A DNA stretch of 64,000 bases from Eutypella sp. D-1. Lineage: Eukaryota > Ascomycota > Sordariomycetes > Xylariales > Diatrypaceae. Made by a program: the position numbers and the translations under genes. The stretch spans positions 1,488,001-1,552,000 of the forward strand of contig JAJTTP010000008.1 of assembly GCA_023313575.1 (NCBI GenBank). The letters run 5' to 3'. A model generated the notes under the pieces. That model was not told where the DNA came from. It saw only the letters and a program-made list of their open reading frames with translations, and searched no databases. The stretch's first letter is position 1; every line of letters begins with the position of its first letter. Positions 37,509 to 48,678 of this stretch are shown here, piece by piece.

Positions 37509-38892
37509 TCACCTCGCCACCCTAGTCCCCAGCTTTCCGGTAGAAAGGAAGCCCTTATTCCCCATCTCGCTGCGCCAACCGATGCCGAGGACGCCGAAGA
37601 GGATGCGGCCGTCCTCCGTCTCCGCGAGCTCCTCGCCACCCCCACCGTCGTCCTCGAGGACCACGAAGCAGCACTGCTCGATCTCGCCCGGGTGCAGCAC
37701 GGGCTTGCGGGCCCCCCTTCCGCCGCCGCCGTTGATCTCCCAGTTGCAGTCGACGTACCGCAGGCCCGGCTCCAGATCTAGACCTACGCGCTCCAATTGC
37801 ATGATATCCTCGCTGCAATTCTCGAGTTGGGCTTCCATGGCCCAGGATCTGAGTGTGCGCTTCGGTATCCCTTCTTCCCCTTCCCCCTCCCCCTTCCCCT
37901 TCGCCCCTTTCTTCTTCTTCCCACGCTCCCGGGAAGGAGCAGGCGGAACGAGCAGACGCGGCAGGGAACTGACTTTAGTGCGGACGATGAGGGAGCCCTT
38001 ACAGATGAACTGGTAGAGCTTGCGGAAGGTGCGCGTGCGGCCCGAGGTCTCGGTCGCTTCGTAGTACGACACCGTCACCGCCAGCACGTGGTTGCCTTCT
38101 TCTTTCAGGTCGAAGCTCACGATGCGCTGTAGTGTCTGTCCGGGCTCGAGGTCCGTGCCTTTGTCGGTTTCTGTTTCTGTTTCTTCTTCTTTGTCGGCTT
38201 TGTCTTCGTCCTGGTGGTGGTCGTCATCGTTGGAGTTGGAATCACCGTGCTTTCGCGGCCCGAGAACGAGTTTCTGCACGGCGCTCCCGGACCCGGGCGT
38301 CTTCATCTCGGCCTCGATGCGCACGTCGCGTATGAACTTGCTGCGTCTCGGCGCCGCCGCCGCCGCCTGTAGTTGGTCCTGCTGCTGCTGCTGGGTGGGG
38401 GTAGGGGCGTCGGGAGCAGGCGGCACGTCGTGGTTCGCGCATAGCGTGCAACTGAAAGTCTCGCCCACGTAGGCGGAGCCGAACGAGGGCGGGAGGTTCA
38501 GGATCGGGGTTAGCAGGAAGGGGGCTGGGTTCGTGGTGTCGCTTTCGTTGCTGCTGTGGCCGTTGTAGGCTAGTGATGCGGGCATTGGCTGAATCGTCGT
38601 CGTGGCATCTTGGTTTGAGGAGAGCGCTGGGGCTGGCAGCGGGTGTTGGGTCACGAGGGATGGGCGGGAGAGTCTGGTGGGTGAGTGGTGGTGCATTAGC
38701 TAAATCAGCTGAATTCCCTCGGAGGATGATGGAAGGGGGGGGGGTATAAGAAGCGTTGGGTTATGTCGTGAAGGGCAGTCGAGACATCATGGACGTGGGG
38801 GAAGGGGGAGGGGGGACGTACCGCAGGACCTTAAGAGAGACGGAATGCGGCTCCTTCAGCGGGTCGATGGAGGGATAGCGTTGATGGCTCAT
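37509..38892 (-). CDS. TRAPP complex subunit TRAPPC13 (DUF974)
   Basis: Exons 38892-38822 and 38673-37509 give 411 residues. The intron has a GTACGT donor, a GCTAAT branch site and an ACCAG acceptor, and joins SVSLKVLR to LSRPSLVTQ as in the family. Diagnostic segments are PSFGSAYVGETFSCTLCANH, FIRDVRIEAEMKTP, VSYYEATETSGRTRTFRKLYQF, EAQLENCSEDIMQLERV and the C-terminal GWRSEMGNKGFLSTGKLGTR. Family knowledge: TRAPPC13 is an accessory subunit of the TRAPP tethering complexes, which activate Rab GTPases at the Golgi and in autophagy. Lineage-specific insertions are a polyGln/Ala stretch, an acidic Asp/Glu/Lys run (near 150-190) and a basic GKKKKGAKGKGEGEG linker. It is transcribed in tandem with Gep3, 581 bp away. 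Confidence 0.91.
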
Positions 38893-39473
38893 CGTGGCGA
38901 GGAGGTACACATTGGCTTGCTTGTTTGTGACCCTACTTAGATGTGTCAATTTTGTTTTGGGTTGTTGGGGTGCGGAAAAAATAAGACAGGTGTTTGAACG
39001 AACCCGAACAGTGAAGGTATCTTGAAAGCTAAATTGTTGTGTGTAAGAAGCAAGATGAAGAGGGGAGCAGATGTCATGACTTACTGGCTACCGGGGACAG
39101 CGGTCATTACCTAAGTCGTTAGGGCCCCTAGGTTAGCAGGTTAGGCGTCCCAGGCTTTATCGATAGCGCTAAATATGCTTCCTTAGACACCTCCTGCGGG
39201 CCATTTTCCTTCAGGGGTAATTCGGGTTGTCCCACCCACCCAACCAGATACATAGATGCAAGCCCCCTGATATGACTTGACGATAGCAACGACAACGGCC
39301 GTTCGAGGCGAGAAAGGGTATGTATTCATTCATTGATTTATACAAGATCAGGATATCGACCTCTACATGCATGTGTAAGGTAAGGTAGATACAATACTTC
39401 TAACAACCCCCACCCACTCCGTACTTGCATGGCATGCTTTCCACGCGAGACAGACCACACCCACCGGATTTTT
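38893..39473. other. Spacer between Gep3 and TRAPPC13
   Basis: The upstream region of TRAPPC13 and the 3' flank of Gep3 (both minus strand). No gene seen. Confidence 0.6.
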
Positions 39474-41846
39474 TTAAAACGACGCCGTCCCCGTCATCGC
39501 AGCCGCCTCCCGGGCGCGCTTCTTCGCGAGCTTCTTGGCGCCCTTCATGCTCTTCCTCGGCCTCTTCCGCTTCTGCGCCTTCGTCACCTTCGGCTTGTTC
39601 AACAGCCACCCGTTCAGCGGCCGTCGGCACCCGATGAACTTGCCCTCGGGACTGTACACGTCCACGATCGGCCAGTTGAGCTCGCCCTGCATCTCCTCCC
39701 CATTTCCCTCCCCCTCCCCCTTCCCTTCCTGCTCCGCCCATGACCGGTTGTCCTGTGCCTGCTTCTGCTTCTGCTGCTGCTGCTGTTTCTTCTTCGGATC
39801 CTCGCCTAGAGCTTCGAGCCGCTCTAGCGCCGTGAGCTCCTTCTCGGGTGGCGGAGCCTCGCTCTCCTTCTCCGACGGCGGCGTTGTCGTCGACCATGCC
39901 GTTTCCGCATCGTCGGTGGTGGTGGGGGTGGCCGGCTTAGGGCCGAAGAGATCCTTCGTGCGCACCTGGGAGGTGACCTCGACCCAGCCGACGCCCTCGA
40001 TCAGGATATCGGCGGAGAGGACCCGGTAGGGCAGACGATCGACGCTGAGGCCGACGTCGTGCTTCCTCGTCAGCGGGCCCGTGCGCGGCTTCGTCACGTC
40101 CCACTTGATCGCGAACGAGCCCGCCAACTGCGTCTTCTCGCCCGTCCCCGGCACCGCGATGCTCTCGACTTTCACCTCGCTCGTCTGCTCCTGCATCCCG
40201 ATCGCCTTCGTCGTCGCTGTCAGGTGCGGCTCGATGGGCGTGAAGGCGTATGATAATACGATGGGGGCTGGCTCCCGCGGCGTGATGCGGATTAGTCCGC
40301 CCCCGAGCACCAGCGACTGCCCCGGCTTCAACACAAGTTGCTCGGGAACGATCCGTGATTTCATGGTTAGTAAGTGCCGGTGCTCTTCTTTGACGTACTG
40401 CTCGAGGCCCGTGCGCTCTAGTCCCGGCAGGTCGATCAGCTCCCCGCGTCCGTTGCCGAACGGGACGCGGATCGGCGAGGCCGTGGTGCCCGGGAGGTCG
40501 GACACGATGGGCATCTCGGGGTACTGGGTCTCTGCGGGCGCGGGCGGGAGCAGGGCATATTCGTCGAATGCATCTTCATTGGACAAATCGAGCTCCTCGA
40601 GCGTCTTCTGGTCGTCAGCTTTGTCGGTCAGACGGTTGTTGTACAGGTCGACGGAGATCTGGTGCCTCGTCGGTTTCCACTCCATCCTGCCCTTCGGGAA
40701 GACCGCCTCGAACAGCTGACTCTTGCCCACGTTCACTTTCCCCACCATCCAGCCGGCACCGCCCCGCTTCCAGATATCCTCCTTCAGCTCCTTGGTCCAC
40801 CAGCTCCTTCTGGCGCTGACGCAGCGGATGTTTCCTAGCCGAACGTTGCGCCCGCTGCGGCCGAGCTCCTCGCGCAGGACCTCTTGGAGATACGGCACCA
40901 GCCGGTCCACCTGGGGCTTCGTAGGGGCCAGCAGGTCGGATCGCGTGATGATGAAGCTCAGTTCGGTCTTTTGGCCGTGGTAGTAGCGGCCGAGCCTGGA
41001 CCGACGGTTCTTGGTGCGCAGGGGCATCAGATCCAGGAGCGAGTGTATGCCCGGTAGTATGGACATGGGGAAATCCGCTGCGTCGAGAACGTGGTAGACG
41101 TGGTTGTACTTGTACGGCGACTCCATCAGGGTGTCCCTTATGGAGTCGATCGTGGGGTGATAAATGGACTTCCCGGAATGGTTGTGGATTAGGTAGTGAC
41201 ACCGATCACACAAGGGCGGCTTCTGGGGTTTTGATGACGCTGTGTGTATGTATGATTAGTACGAAGATATAATATCATGTGACATAAGGGGGGGAGGGGG
41301 GTGGATGCACATACGCCTGGGCTCTTCTGCCGGAGGCAAGCTTAGACCGAGCGCATCTAGATCCACGCCCTTCTCGAGGAAGCTCTTGAGCGCTTCCTCA
41401 GCGACTCGGTCCTCTTCGCGAGTAGTAGACCGCGGCCCACGATCATCCTCTTCCATACCGAGGTATTTCCGCACAGCCTTGCGACTGAGGTCGTAGTAGC
41501 CGGGCTGGTCGGGAAAGGAGAGCTGCGACAGCGCACCGCATCCGGTACATTGCTTCGGCAGCTTTTCTATGGGAATAATTGGCTCGGCAGCAGCAGCAGC
41601 AGCGGCGGCGGCGGCGTTATCTTCGGCTGGAGAGACAGGCGCTGAAGCGCTGGCTTGCGCATGCATGCGCCGCCGTTGCTGCTGTTGGTGCGGCCTCCAT
41701 GGTAGGCGGCGTGCCCCCCGAGGTGTTGAGGCAGCTGCGCATCGAACTGATGGACAGAGAAAGATGGGCAACTCGACGTGAGCCGGTCTCTCACTTATTC
41801 TGAGAGCCGTGCCTAACCATCTTGATATGGGAGCACGGTGCAGCAT
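39474..41846 (-). CDS. gep3: Mitochondrial circularly permuted GTPase Gep3 (genetic interactor of prohibitins 3)
   Basis: Exons 41846-41315 and 41239-39474 give 765 residues. The intron has a GTATGT donor, an ACTAAT branch site and a CACAG acceptor; it joins PAEEPR to PSSKPQKPPLCDRCH. The upstream part of the frame (to 41942) begins with TTG and is excluded. The N-terminus is Arg-rich and poor in acidic residues, as in a mitochondrial presequence. Two CxxC pairs (C100/C103 and the CDRC at the exon 2 start) form the zinc-binding motif of this family. GTPase motifs come in permuted order: TRSDLL (G4), then CVSAR (G5), then GKVNVGKS (G1, P-loop), then DLPGT (G3). Yeast Gep3 (Mtg3) acts in mitochondrial ribosome assembly. 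The C-terminal tail is Gln/Glu- and Lys-rich. A poly-Ala run near residue 80 is lineage-specific. Confidence 0.91.
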
Positions 41847-42418
41847 TATCTGCGGGGCGGGACAATAACGCTTGCGCCTCCAATGCTGAGTTTCTATATA
41901 AGACGAGATCAATATTTGCGAAAGTGTTGTGTATATTCGCAACTTATCTAGCTTGCACGTGGACCTCGTGGTAATTTTTCTTTTTCGTTCATGCCTCTAG
42001 AAAATTCCTTAGCGCTATAAAATATAACAATATGCACCGGCCGAGGCCTTTAAAGGAAAAAGTAAAAAAAAGAAAAATATTACCTATTTAGGCAATGACC
42101 TTTTAAGTTTGCTCGGCAGTGGTGACCCACTATAAAGTTTTTATCGATAACCTTTCACCTAAGTAGCTTAGTTATGGGACTTGGATCCATGTAGCTGGTC
42201 CAGCCTAAGTCCAGCCCCAGCAGCGAATCGCCCAAGGCCAGCGAGCCAGCTAAGCAAGCTATAACACATGCTCTGCTCAGTGTTCACACTTGGCCTCCCT
42301 TACCTTGAACAACTCACCAACTCCTACATTACATTACAATACAAACTTCAACAGCCTCTGCAACCAACCCGCCAACCAACCAATATAATTAACACAACGT
42401 TATCTCAAAACTCACATC
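41847..42418. promoter_or_regulatory. Divergent promoter region of gep3 and get2
   Basis: A 572-bp spacer between two head-to-head genes, both encoding organelle proteins. It is AT-rich at 41980-42100 and pyrimidine/ACC-rich at 42280-42400 before get2. No specific operator recognised. Confidence 0.5.
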
Positions 42419-43626
42419 ATGACGGAATCGACCCAGTCACCTGAAGATGCCGCTGCCGCTCGAGCTGCCGAACAGGCTCGTTTGCGCAAGGAGCGCCGCG
42501 AGGCCAAGATCAAGACCAGCGCAGCATCACGTTTGAACAAGATTACTGGCCTAGGTGGCGGTATACAGCGAGGTTAGATACATAATATAATAGCCCTGCT
42601 ACTCTTCACTCTCCGTTATGCTATCCATTTGTCTCTTTATCTTTCTATCTAACATGCTGTTCGTCTACAGATCCTCAACCTCAACCTCAGCCATCTTCCC
42701 AAAGTTCTTCGCCACCACCATCGCAGCCCTCCGTCTCTGCTGCGCCCTCAGCTCAGAGCCATGACGATCCGGAGGAGGTCGACATATCGAAGCACTACTA
42801 CGAACCCAGCACCACCGCCCGCGCTCCCCAGCCGTCTGCTGCTGATTCTTCCAACATATCCGAGGCGCAGCTCCGCCAGATGATGCTCGGCCTCGACAAT
42901 CCCGCCCAGAACCCGTTCTTGGGAGGACTGGGTGGTCAGCCAGCAGGGACGCCACCCCCTGGAATGGAAGGCATGGACCAGGACCCCATGATGAAGATGC
43001 TATCGCAGATGATGGCGGGCGGGATGCCGGGAGCCGGTGAACCAGGCGGTGCGACTATGGGCGCCGGCGCAAACCCGTTCGCGGGCACGGGCATGGAGAA
43101 CCTGTTCGGCGGGCTGGCCGGCGGCATGCCAGGCGGGTTGGGCGGCATGCCCAACCCGCTACAGCAGCAGGCGCAGCAGGCGGAGGCCGACAAGACGGCG
43201 CGGCTCTGGCGCATCGTGCACGCGATCTTCGCCCTGGGTCTGGGCCTGTACGTGGTGCTGACGACGACGTTCACGGGGACGCGGGCGGAGCGCGAGCAGG
43301 GCACCATCGCGAGTCGGGGCGGAGACGGGGACGGGGATGAGATCGGGTACGCGTCCTACGACGCCCGCGTGGAGCAGACCCGCGCTTACTTCTTCTACCT
43401 CTTCTCCTCCGTCGAGGCCGTCCTGCTCACCACCCGATACCTGCTGCTCGACCGCTCCAGCGCCCCGCCCACCGGCATCCTCTGGTCCGTCGCTGGCTTC
43501 CTGCCCGATCCCTTCCAGCGCTATCTGCGCCACGGCCTGCGCTACTTCCAGATCTTCAGCACCGTGCGAACCGACTTGCTCGTCTGCGTCTTCGTGCTCG
43601 GCGTCTGCTGCTGGTTGAGGACGTAA
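42419..43626 (+). CDS. get2: GET complex subunit Get2 (tail-anchored protein insertion receptor)
   Basis: Exons 42419-42572 and 42671-43626 give 369 residues. The 98-bp intron ends in CTACAG and joins GGGIQR to DPQPQPQP. Exon 1 carries the basic LRKERREAKIK stretch followed by SRLNKITGLGGG, which matches the cytosolic Get3-docking motif of Get2/CAMLG proteins. The middle is Pro/Gln/Ser-rich and then Gly/Met-rich with EAQLRQMMLGLDNPAQNPF, a pattern I know from fungal Get2. Three hydrophobic segments lie in the C-terminal third (IVHAIFALGLGLYVVL, FYLFSSVEAVLLTTRYLLL, LLVCVFVLGVCCWL). Role: with Get1 it forms the ER membrane receptor that takes tail-anchored proteins from the ATPase Get3. The first exon is only 154 bp and would be missed by a model based on long frames. 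Confidence 0.91.
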
Positions 43627-44215
43627 GGAGATGGGATCTGGTTTTATTTTGGGGGTTTTGTTGTAATGATTTCAATATGAGGAATAGAAAGACTATGATG
43701 ATGATCTCTAATGCTTGCATAGCCAATACACGCATTTCCTAGTATGGCCCTAATACCCTCTCGAGGGAACGTTTGTATTCGTGCCATTATCTACCGATCT
43801 TTTGCCTCCGTATATAATCCGAGCCCCGAACATTTGCAGCATCAGTGATGGAGCGCACTCACGTCTTCGGTATATATACACAACGCAGAACGTGGTTGCC
43901 TTGGTAGGTATATCATATCCCGCGCATTCAATGGGAGTCATAATTAACGGACAGAGGGGGCTCGATACACAACGCCCAAGGCGTAAGTTACGTGTAAAGA
44001 CCGCCGGCGATATTCTTCAATGATGAGCAAGGTAAACAGCGACGATTGTCATAGTCCAGGCGTACAGCAGGGGAGGTAGTATCAATTTTTCTCCTAGAAA
44101 GACAGAAGCCCGCCTCATTTCCTTCGTTAGGCTTAAACAATAACGTCATAACGAAGTAAATTGTGATATTCGCCTGGCATAACTTGTAATCCAAAAGATA
44201 AAACACCTAACAAAC
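43627..44215. other. Spacer between get2 and the IlvD-type gene
   Basis: The 3' flanks of two convergent genes; no gene seen. It marks the visible change from housekeeping genes on the left to accessory metabolic genes on the right. Confidence 0.55.
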
Positions 44216-46126
44216 TCATCCTTCCAGCGCCGGCCCATCCGCGGTCAAAAAGTCAAAATCGCACCCCTTATCCGCCTGGCTCACATGCCTCTCATATAGA
44301 CCCCGATACCCACGCGTAGTCCTCCTCGCCTCCCAGGGATCTCGGGGCGCGCTGGCCGCCGTGGCATTGTCCACTCCCGTATTCTGAGCAGAAGACGCCG
44401 CCTCCTTCTCCTTCTCCTTCTTCCGCTCCTCTATCCTCCTGTCGATCTCGTCCTGCTCGAGCTCCAGGTGCAGCGTCCGCTTCCCGACGTCGCAGGAGAT
44501 ATAGTCGCCATCGCGGACGATACCGAGGACGGAGTCAGGATCCGCGGACTCAGGCGACACATGCAGCACGATGGTACCGCCAGCAGTCCCGCTCATCCGC
44601 CCATCACTAATCCGCAGCATATCCGCGACGCCCAGGCGGCCGAGCTTGCGGGGAATCGGAATGAGCCCGGCCTCCGGCATCCCCGGGTTGCCGACGGGCC
44701 CGATGCCCTGGAGCACGAGCACGGAATCGGGCGAGACGTCAAGATCCTCGGCGTCGACGCGCTCGCTCAGATCCCGACTATTCTTGAACACGCACGCGCG
44801 TCCCCGATGCGAAAGCAGTCGCCGGTCCTTCGACGCACTCGCTTTCATCACCGCGCCCCGCGGCGCCAGGTTGCCCCAGAGCACGGTGAGGCTGGAGCAA
44901 GCGTGCAAAGGGTCCGCGAGCGGTCGCACGATGCGCCGCGAGTACTCGAACGGCGCGAACGGCGTCGCGTCCAGCATCTCGCCTAGCGTCTGTCCCGTGT
45001 ACGTCCGCGCGTTGAGGTAGAGTAGTGGTCGTAGCGTGTGCATTAGGGCTAGCATGCCGCCTGCGTTGTGGAAGTCTGTCATGTAGTTGTCGCCGCTGGG
45101 CTTCAGGTCGACGAGCAGAGGTGTCGTCCGGCCTATCTCGTCGAATGTCGCCAGCGTGATTCGCCCCCGCACCGTCGGGTGCCGGTTCACGATTGCCATG
45201 AGGTGCACGATCGCGTTCGTGCTGCCCCCGATCGCCTGCAGCACGATGATGGCGTTTAGGAAGTTCTCGTACGATAGGAGTTCTTGAGGTCTGAACTTCT
45301 CCTTCTCCTGTAGGATCTTGACTGCCTGCTTGCCGGTGGTCTCGGCCACCCGCAACCGAGCGGACGAGACTGCCGGGCTCGTGGCGCCGGCCTTGAGGTC
45401 GATCAGGCCCAGCCCTGCCGTGATGCACGCTATAGTGCTCGCGGTGCCCATCACGCCACAGGTACCCGCCGTCGGCGCGAGCTCCTCGTTGATTCCCATG
45501 ATATCCTCGATGTCGATCTCGCCGGCGCGGTACTTCGCCCAGTTATTCCTGCAGTCGGTGCAGGCGCCGACGCGCACGCCCTTCACGGAGCCGGGCATCA
45601 TGGGTCCCGTGATGAGGGGCAGGAACGGCTTGTTAGCGGAGATGCCGCCCATGAGCTGCGCGGGAACCGTCTTATCGCACCCGCCGATCATGACGACGGC
45701 GTCGACCGGCTGCGCGCGCACCATCTCCTCGGTGTCCATGCTCATCAGGTTGCGCAGGTACATGCTAGTCGGGTTCGAGAAGCTCTCGTGGATGCTGATG
45801 GTCGGGAATTCCATCGGCAGGCCCCCAGCGGCCAGGATCCCGCGCTTCGTCGCCTCGATCAGCTGTGGTACCTGCGCGTGGCATGGGTTGAATGACGAGA
45901 ACGTGTTGATGATCCCGATGATCGGCTTGCTTAGCGACTCGTCCGTGTACCCCAGCCCCTTGATGAACACCTTCCGCAGGAACAGACTGAAGTGCGCGTC
46001 GCCGTACCCGGCGAGATTCGAGCGCATCCCTCCCTGCTCCGTTGCCACCGGGGTGTTGAGGTCATAGTCGGAGCGAATCGCCTCCGCGATCGCCTTCTCA
46101 TTGTTACTTGTCTTCAATTCAGCCAT
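44216..46126 (-). CDS. IlvD/Edd family dehydratase, sugar-acid type
   Basis: One frame of 636 residues from the ATG at 46126; the frame continues to 46210 without an ATG. The iron-sulphur cysteines of the family are C82 (SSFNPCHAQV), C150 (IGGCDKTVPAQLMG, with K152 in the carbamylated-lysine position) and C223 (AGTCGVMGTAST). S512 in SDGRMSGTAGG is in the place of the catalytic serine. The MGTAST and DGRMSGTAGG forms match aldonic or sugar-acid dehydratases (for example arabonate type) more than true dihydroxy-acid dehydratases of valine/isoleucine synthesis. No clear mitochondrial presequence is seen. A Lys/Glu-rich insertion (about 555-600) interrupts the C-terminal domain and is probably species-specific. 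The gene lies in tandem with the amidase and near a regulator, transporter and monooxygenase, which suggests a catabolic role. The exact substrate is unknown. Confidence 0.9.
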   Translation of the reverse strand: MAELKTSNNEKAIAEAIRSDYDLNTPVATEQGGMRSNLAGYGDAHFSLFLRKVFIKGLGYTDESLSKPIIGIINTFSSFNPCHAQVPQLIEATKRGILAAGGLPMEFPTISIHESFSNPTSMYLRNLMSMDTEEMVRAQPVDAVVMIGGCDKTVPAQLMGGISANKPFLPLITGPMMPGSVKGVRVGACTDCRNNWAKYRAGEIDIEDIMGINEELAPTAGTCGVMGTASTIACITAGLGLIDLKAGATSPAVSSARLRVAETTGKQAVKILQEKEKFRPQELLSYENFLNAIIVLQAIGGSTNAIVHLMAIVNRHPTVRGRITLATFDEIGRTTPLLVDLKPSGDNYMTDFHNAGGMLALMHTLRPLLYLNARTYTGQTLGEMLDATPFAPFEYSRRIVRPLADPLHACSSLTVLWGNLAPRGAVMKASASKDRRLLSHRGRACVFKNSRDLSERVDAEDLDVSPDSVLVLQGIGPVGNPGMPEAGLIPIPRKLGRLGVADMLRISDGRMSGTAGGTIVLHVSPESADPDSVLGIVRDGDYISCDVGKRTLHLELEQDEIDRRIEERKKEKEKEAASSAQNTGVDNATAASAPRDPWEARRTTRGYRGLYERHVSQADKGCDFDFLTADGPALEG

Positions 46127-46878
46127 GTTTAGGTAGTCCTGTAATATTTGCAATTCTGAGATTCTAGACAGGAACACGTCTTCGACTTCCTGCGCCACTT
46201 GCCCATTCAAAAGCTGTAATGGCCAAGAAGTTAAGAAAGGTATATACTACACTAACTATGCGCTACATATATATAAAGTACCTATGCAAATTATTTTGTT
46301 ATGACATGCTCGTCCCGCGGGCATATACTCATCGTATACTACCTCGGTGCTGACATTGTCCAACCCCTCATAGGCCGGAGTGATTATGGGGGTAAGGGGG
46401 GAACCGCCTAACGGGAAATTGTCCTCCGAAGCAATCATCCCCCCTCTGCCCCCCCTAGACTAAGTCATGGTTGTGAATGCGAAGTCGCCATCCCGCCTGC
46501 GCTCACTCCGGCGGGATCTCTGTCCCCTAGCTCGCATCTAAGCGATGCTAACCACCGCTAATTATTCGGACATGCGGAGTATCCTGGTCGGGTCGCGCAT
46601 CGCGTGCGCTATTCCCCCACAGTGGAGAGGGAGGGGCTGGTTACATTCCCATTTTCACCCGCAGATTTCAAGTTCACGAGGGAGGCCGATTCTTTGGCAA
46701 GTCGGGTATGGCGGCGCGGGCGGCAGCATCGACACAGGGTTACGTTGCGTAAGCGGCATGGAGAAACGATAATACACATTGCGCGATGCATCTTACCAAG
46801 CAGGTTTCTTGGTGTATCGGTTTTAGTATTCTTGATTCTATCATGCGGATAAGTAGACTTTATCTAGCTGTCGGCTGT
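46127..46878. promoter_or_regulatory. Upstream region of the IlvD-type gene
   Basis: A 752-bp spacer between amidase (3' end) and dehydratase (5' end), both minus strand. It contains the perfect 8-bp palindrome CCCGCGGG near 46314-46321 and an inverted repeat at 46490-46517. A possible 5'-leader intron lies just upstream of 46126, because TTACAG acceptor-like words occur on the minus strand. No gene seen. Confidence 0.5.
46490..46517. promoter_or_regulatory. Inverted repeat ATCCCGCC-N12-GGCGGGAT
   Basis: Perfect 8-bp arms at 46490-46497 and 46510-46517, with a 12-bp spacer, about 370 bp upstream of the dehydratase start. It could be a binding site of a dimeric regulator; this is inference. 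Confidence 0.4.
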
Positions 46879-48678
46879 CTATAGCTTGCCTAAACCATCA
46901 CGGGTTTTTTGCCCCGCTCCAGGCCACGGCCCTAACCCGCCTCCCCCGTTCTCGAAGACCCTAGCCGCCTTCAGTACGCCAAGATCGTCCCAGCGCCTCC
47001 CGATGATCTGCAATCCCACGGGCAACTTGCTCTTCCCGTTGCTGGCGGTGGCCCAGCCGCAAGGGACGCTCAGGGCCGGGTGTCCCGTGGCGTTGAACTG
47101 GCAAGTGTTGTTCATTGCGCCGAGCGCCAGCTTCGCCTTGTCCATGACGGTGCTGCCGCCCTCGGTCACCGGCCTCATGTCGGGGTGAGGCGGCGCGACC
47201 GTCGGCGTCGTCGGGGTAACGAGGACGTCGTAGTCCCTCAGCATGTCATCGTAGGCCTTGCGGAGCTGGAAAACATGACGATGCGCCTTCGCCTGCGCCC
47301 CCGGCCCGAACTTCTGCCCCAGCATGGTCTCGCCGAGGATGATGTGAATGATGGCTGGGTTGTGGTGTGTCAAGAGGTCGAACATCTCCTGGTCCGGAGG
47401 CCAGCGCGGCGTCCACTGCGGCAGGTTGTGCGTGAGGATGTCGGGGATTCGACCGCCAGCCGCGAGGAGTCCAAGATGGTTTCTGCACGACGCTGTCCAG
47501 ATCATAGGGCCGAGTAGGTGCATCGGCACCGAGACTTCAGAGACTGTCGCCCCGGCGGCGGAGAAGTGCTTGAAGGCTGCATTGCGCACCACAGACGCCA
47601 ACTCGGCTGACGTGTAAGGGGCTGTCAAAGACTCGCTGATGACACCAACGCGAAGAGGTTTTCTGCCGGCGCCCTTCTGAGAAAACCTCTGCAGCTCCTC
47701 GTGGTATCTCGGTACGTTGTTTACCAGGGGCGTCTCTGGGGTCATGCGCCCGTCCATCCCATCGTAGCCTGCAAGAACTTGCAAGAGCAGGGCAATATCG
47801 TCTAGCTTCAGAGCCATCGGGCCGGCGTGGTCGATCATCGGAAGTAAGCCCGCGATGCCGGTGTACGGCACCAAGCCATGTGTAGGCTTCAGCCCATAGA
47901 CACCGCAATACGCCGCGGGACACCGGATCGAACCGGCCTGGTCGCCGCCAAGCGCCATGTCGATGTCCTCGCCCGCGCCTCCGAGGCCGGGGACGCCCGC
48001 TCTCCTCGCCAATCTCAGGCCCAGGAGACAGGCCGCACCGCTGCTGCTGCCCCCCGCGTTATAATTCCTGAGCCACGGGTTATGGACTGGCCCATTGGCG
48101 GAAGTGTAGGACAGAGGAGTGAGCGAGTAGTTCTCGCACGTCGCCGTCCCGGAGACCGTCACTCCGTGGTCGAGAAGCCGCTTCACCACGACCGCATCTA
48201 TCGGGGACAGCGGGTATTCCTTGCTCTTCGTGATGAGCTGGGGAAATGTGCCGCATGTGTATGGAACGCCCCCGAGAGACATGTTATCCTTGATCAAGAT
48301 CTTGCGCCCCTTGAGTAGGCTCGACGATGGGTTCGCCGCAACGAGGTCCGTTCGGTGGCTCCAGGCATTCATGTCATTCGCTTGCGGGCGCTCATACTTG
48401 CGAGTGCCCCCGACCGTAGGCGTTGGTAACAACCTCTCGTCGATATAGTCGGGTAGGGCCTCGACAGTCGCGGCGGTTAGCTCCGCAGACTGCAATACTG
48501 CTAGGTAGCCTTCTATATCATGCTCAGGTATGTTGATGTTGTTCTTGGCGGCGACTTCTCGCAGCACATCAACATTCACTGTTGTCCTGTGAACTTGTTA
48601 GCCTGATTCTTGATGTCGTCTCTTCGATTTCTAAGTAGAAGCATACCCGGAGTCACCCGCCAGCGCCACGAGCGACAT
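46879..48678 (-). CDS. Amidase (amidase signature family)
   Basis: Exons 48678-48647 (only 32 bp) and 48586-46879 give 579 residues; the 60-bp intron has a GTATGC donor, a GCTAAC branch site and a TTCACAG acceptor. The long frame alone starts with GTG, so the small first exon (MSLVALAGDS) supplies the start. The catalytic triad of the amidase signature family is visible: K110 in GRKILIKDN, a cis-serine near 192-193 in NAGGSSSGAA, and the nucleophile S230 in GGDQAGSIR followed by CPAAYCGVYGLKPTHG. Such enzymes hydrolyse a carbon-nitrogen bond of an amide to acid and ammonia. There is no signal peptide, so it is probably cytosolic. It stands between the IlvD-type dehydratase and the Zn2Cys6 regulator on the same strand. 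Substrate unknown; nicotinamide, aromatic amide or acetamide cannot be told apart here. Confidence 0.93.

Noticed and set aside
45318..46067. Plus-strand open frame of 249 codons opposite the IlvD-type gene
   Set aside because: An antisense shadow of a strongly conserved enzyme gene; no independent support.
44216..46126. Self-resistance dihydroxy-acid dehydratase of a biosynthetic cluster (as in the aspterric acid cluster)
   Set aside because: Its motifs fit sugar-acid dehydratases, and there is no terpene cyclase, PKS or NRPS gene in the window.
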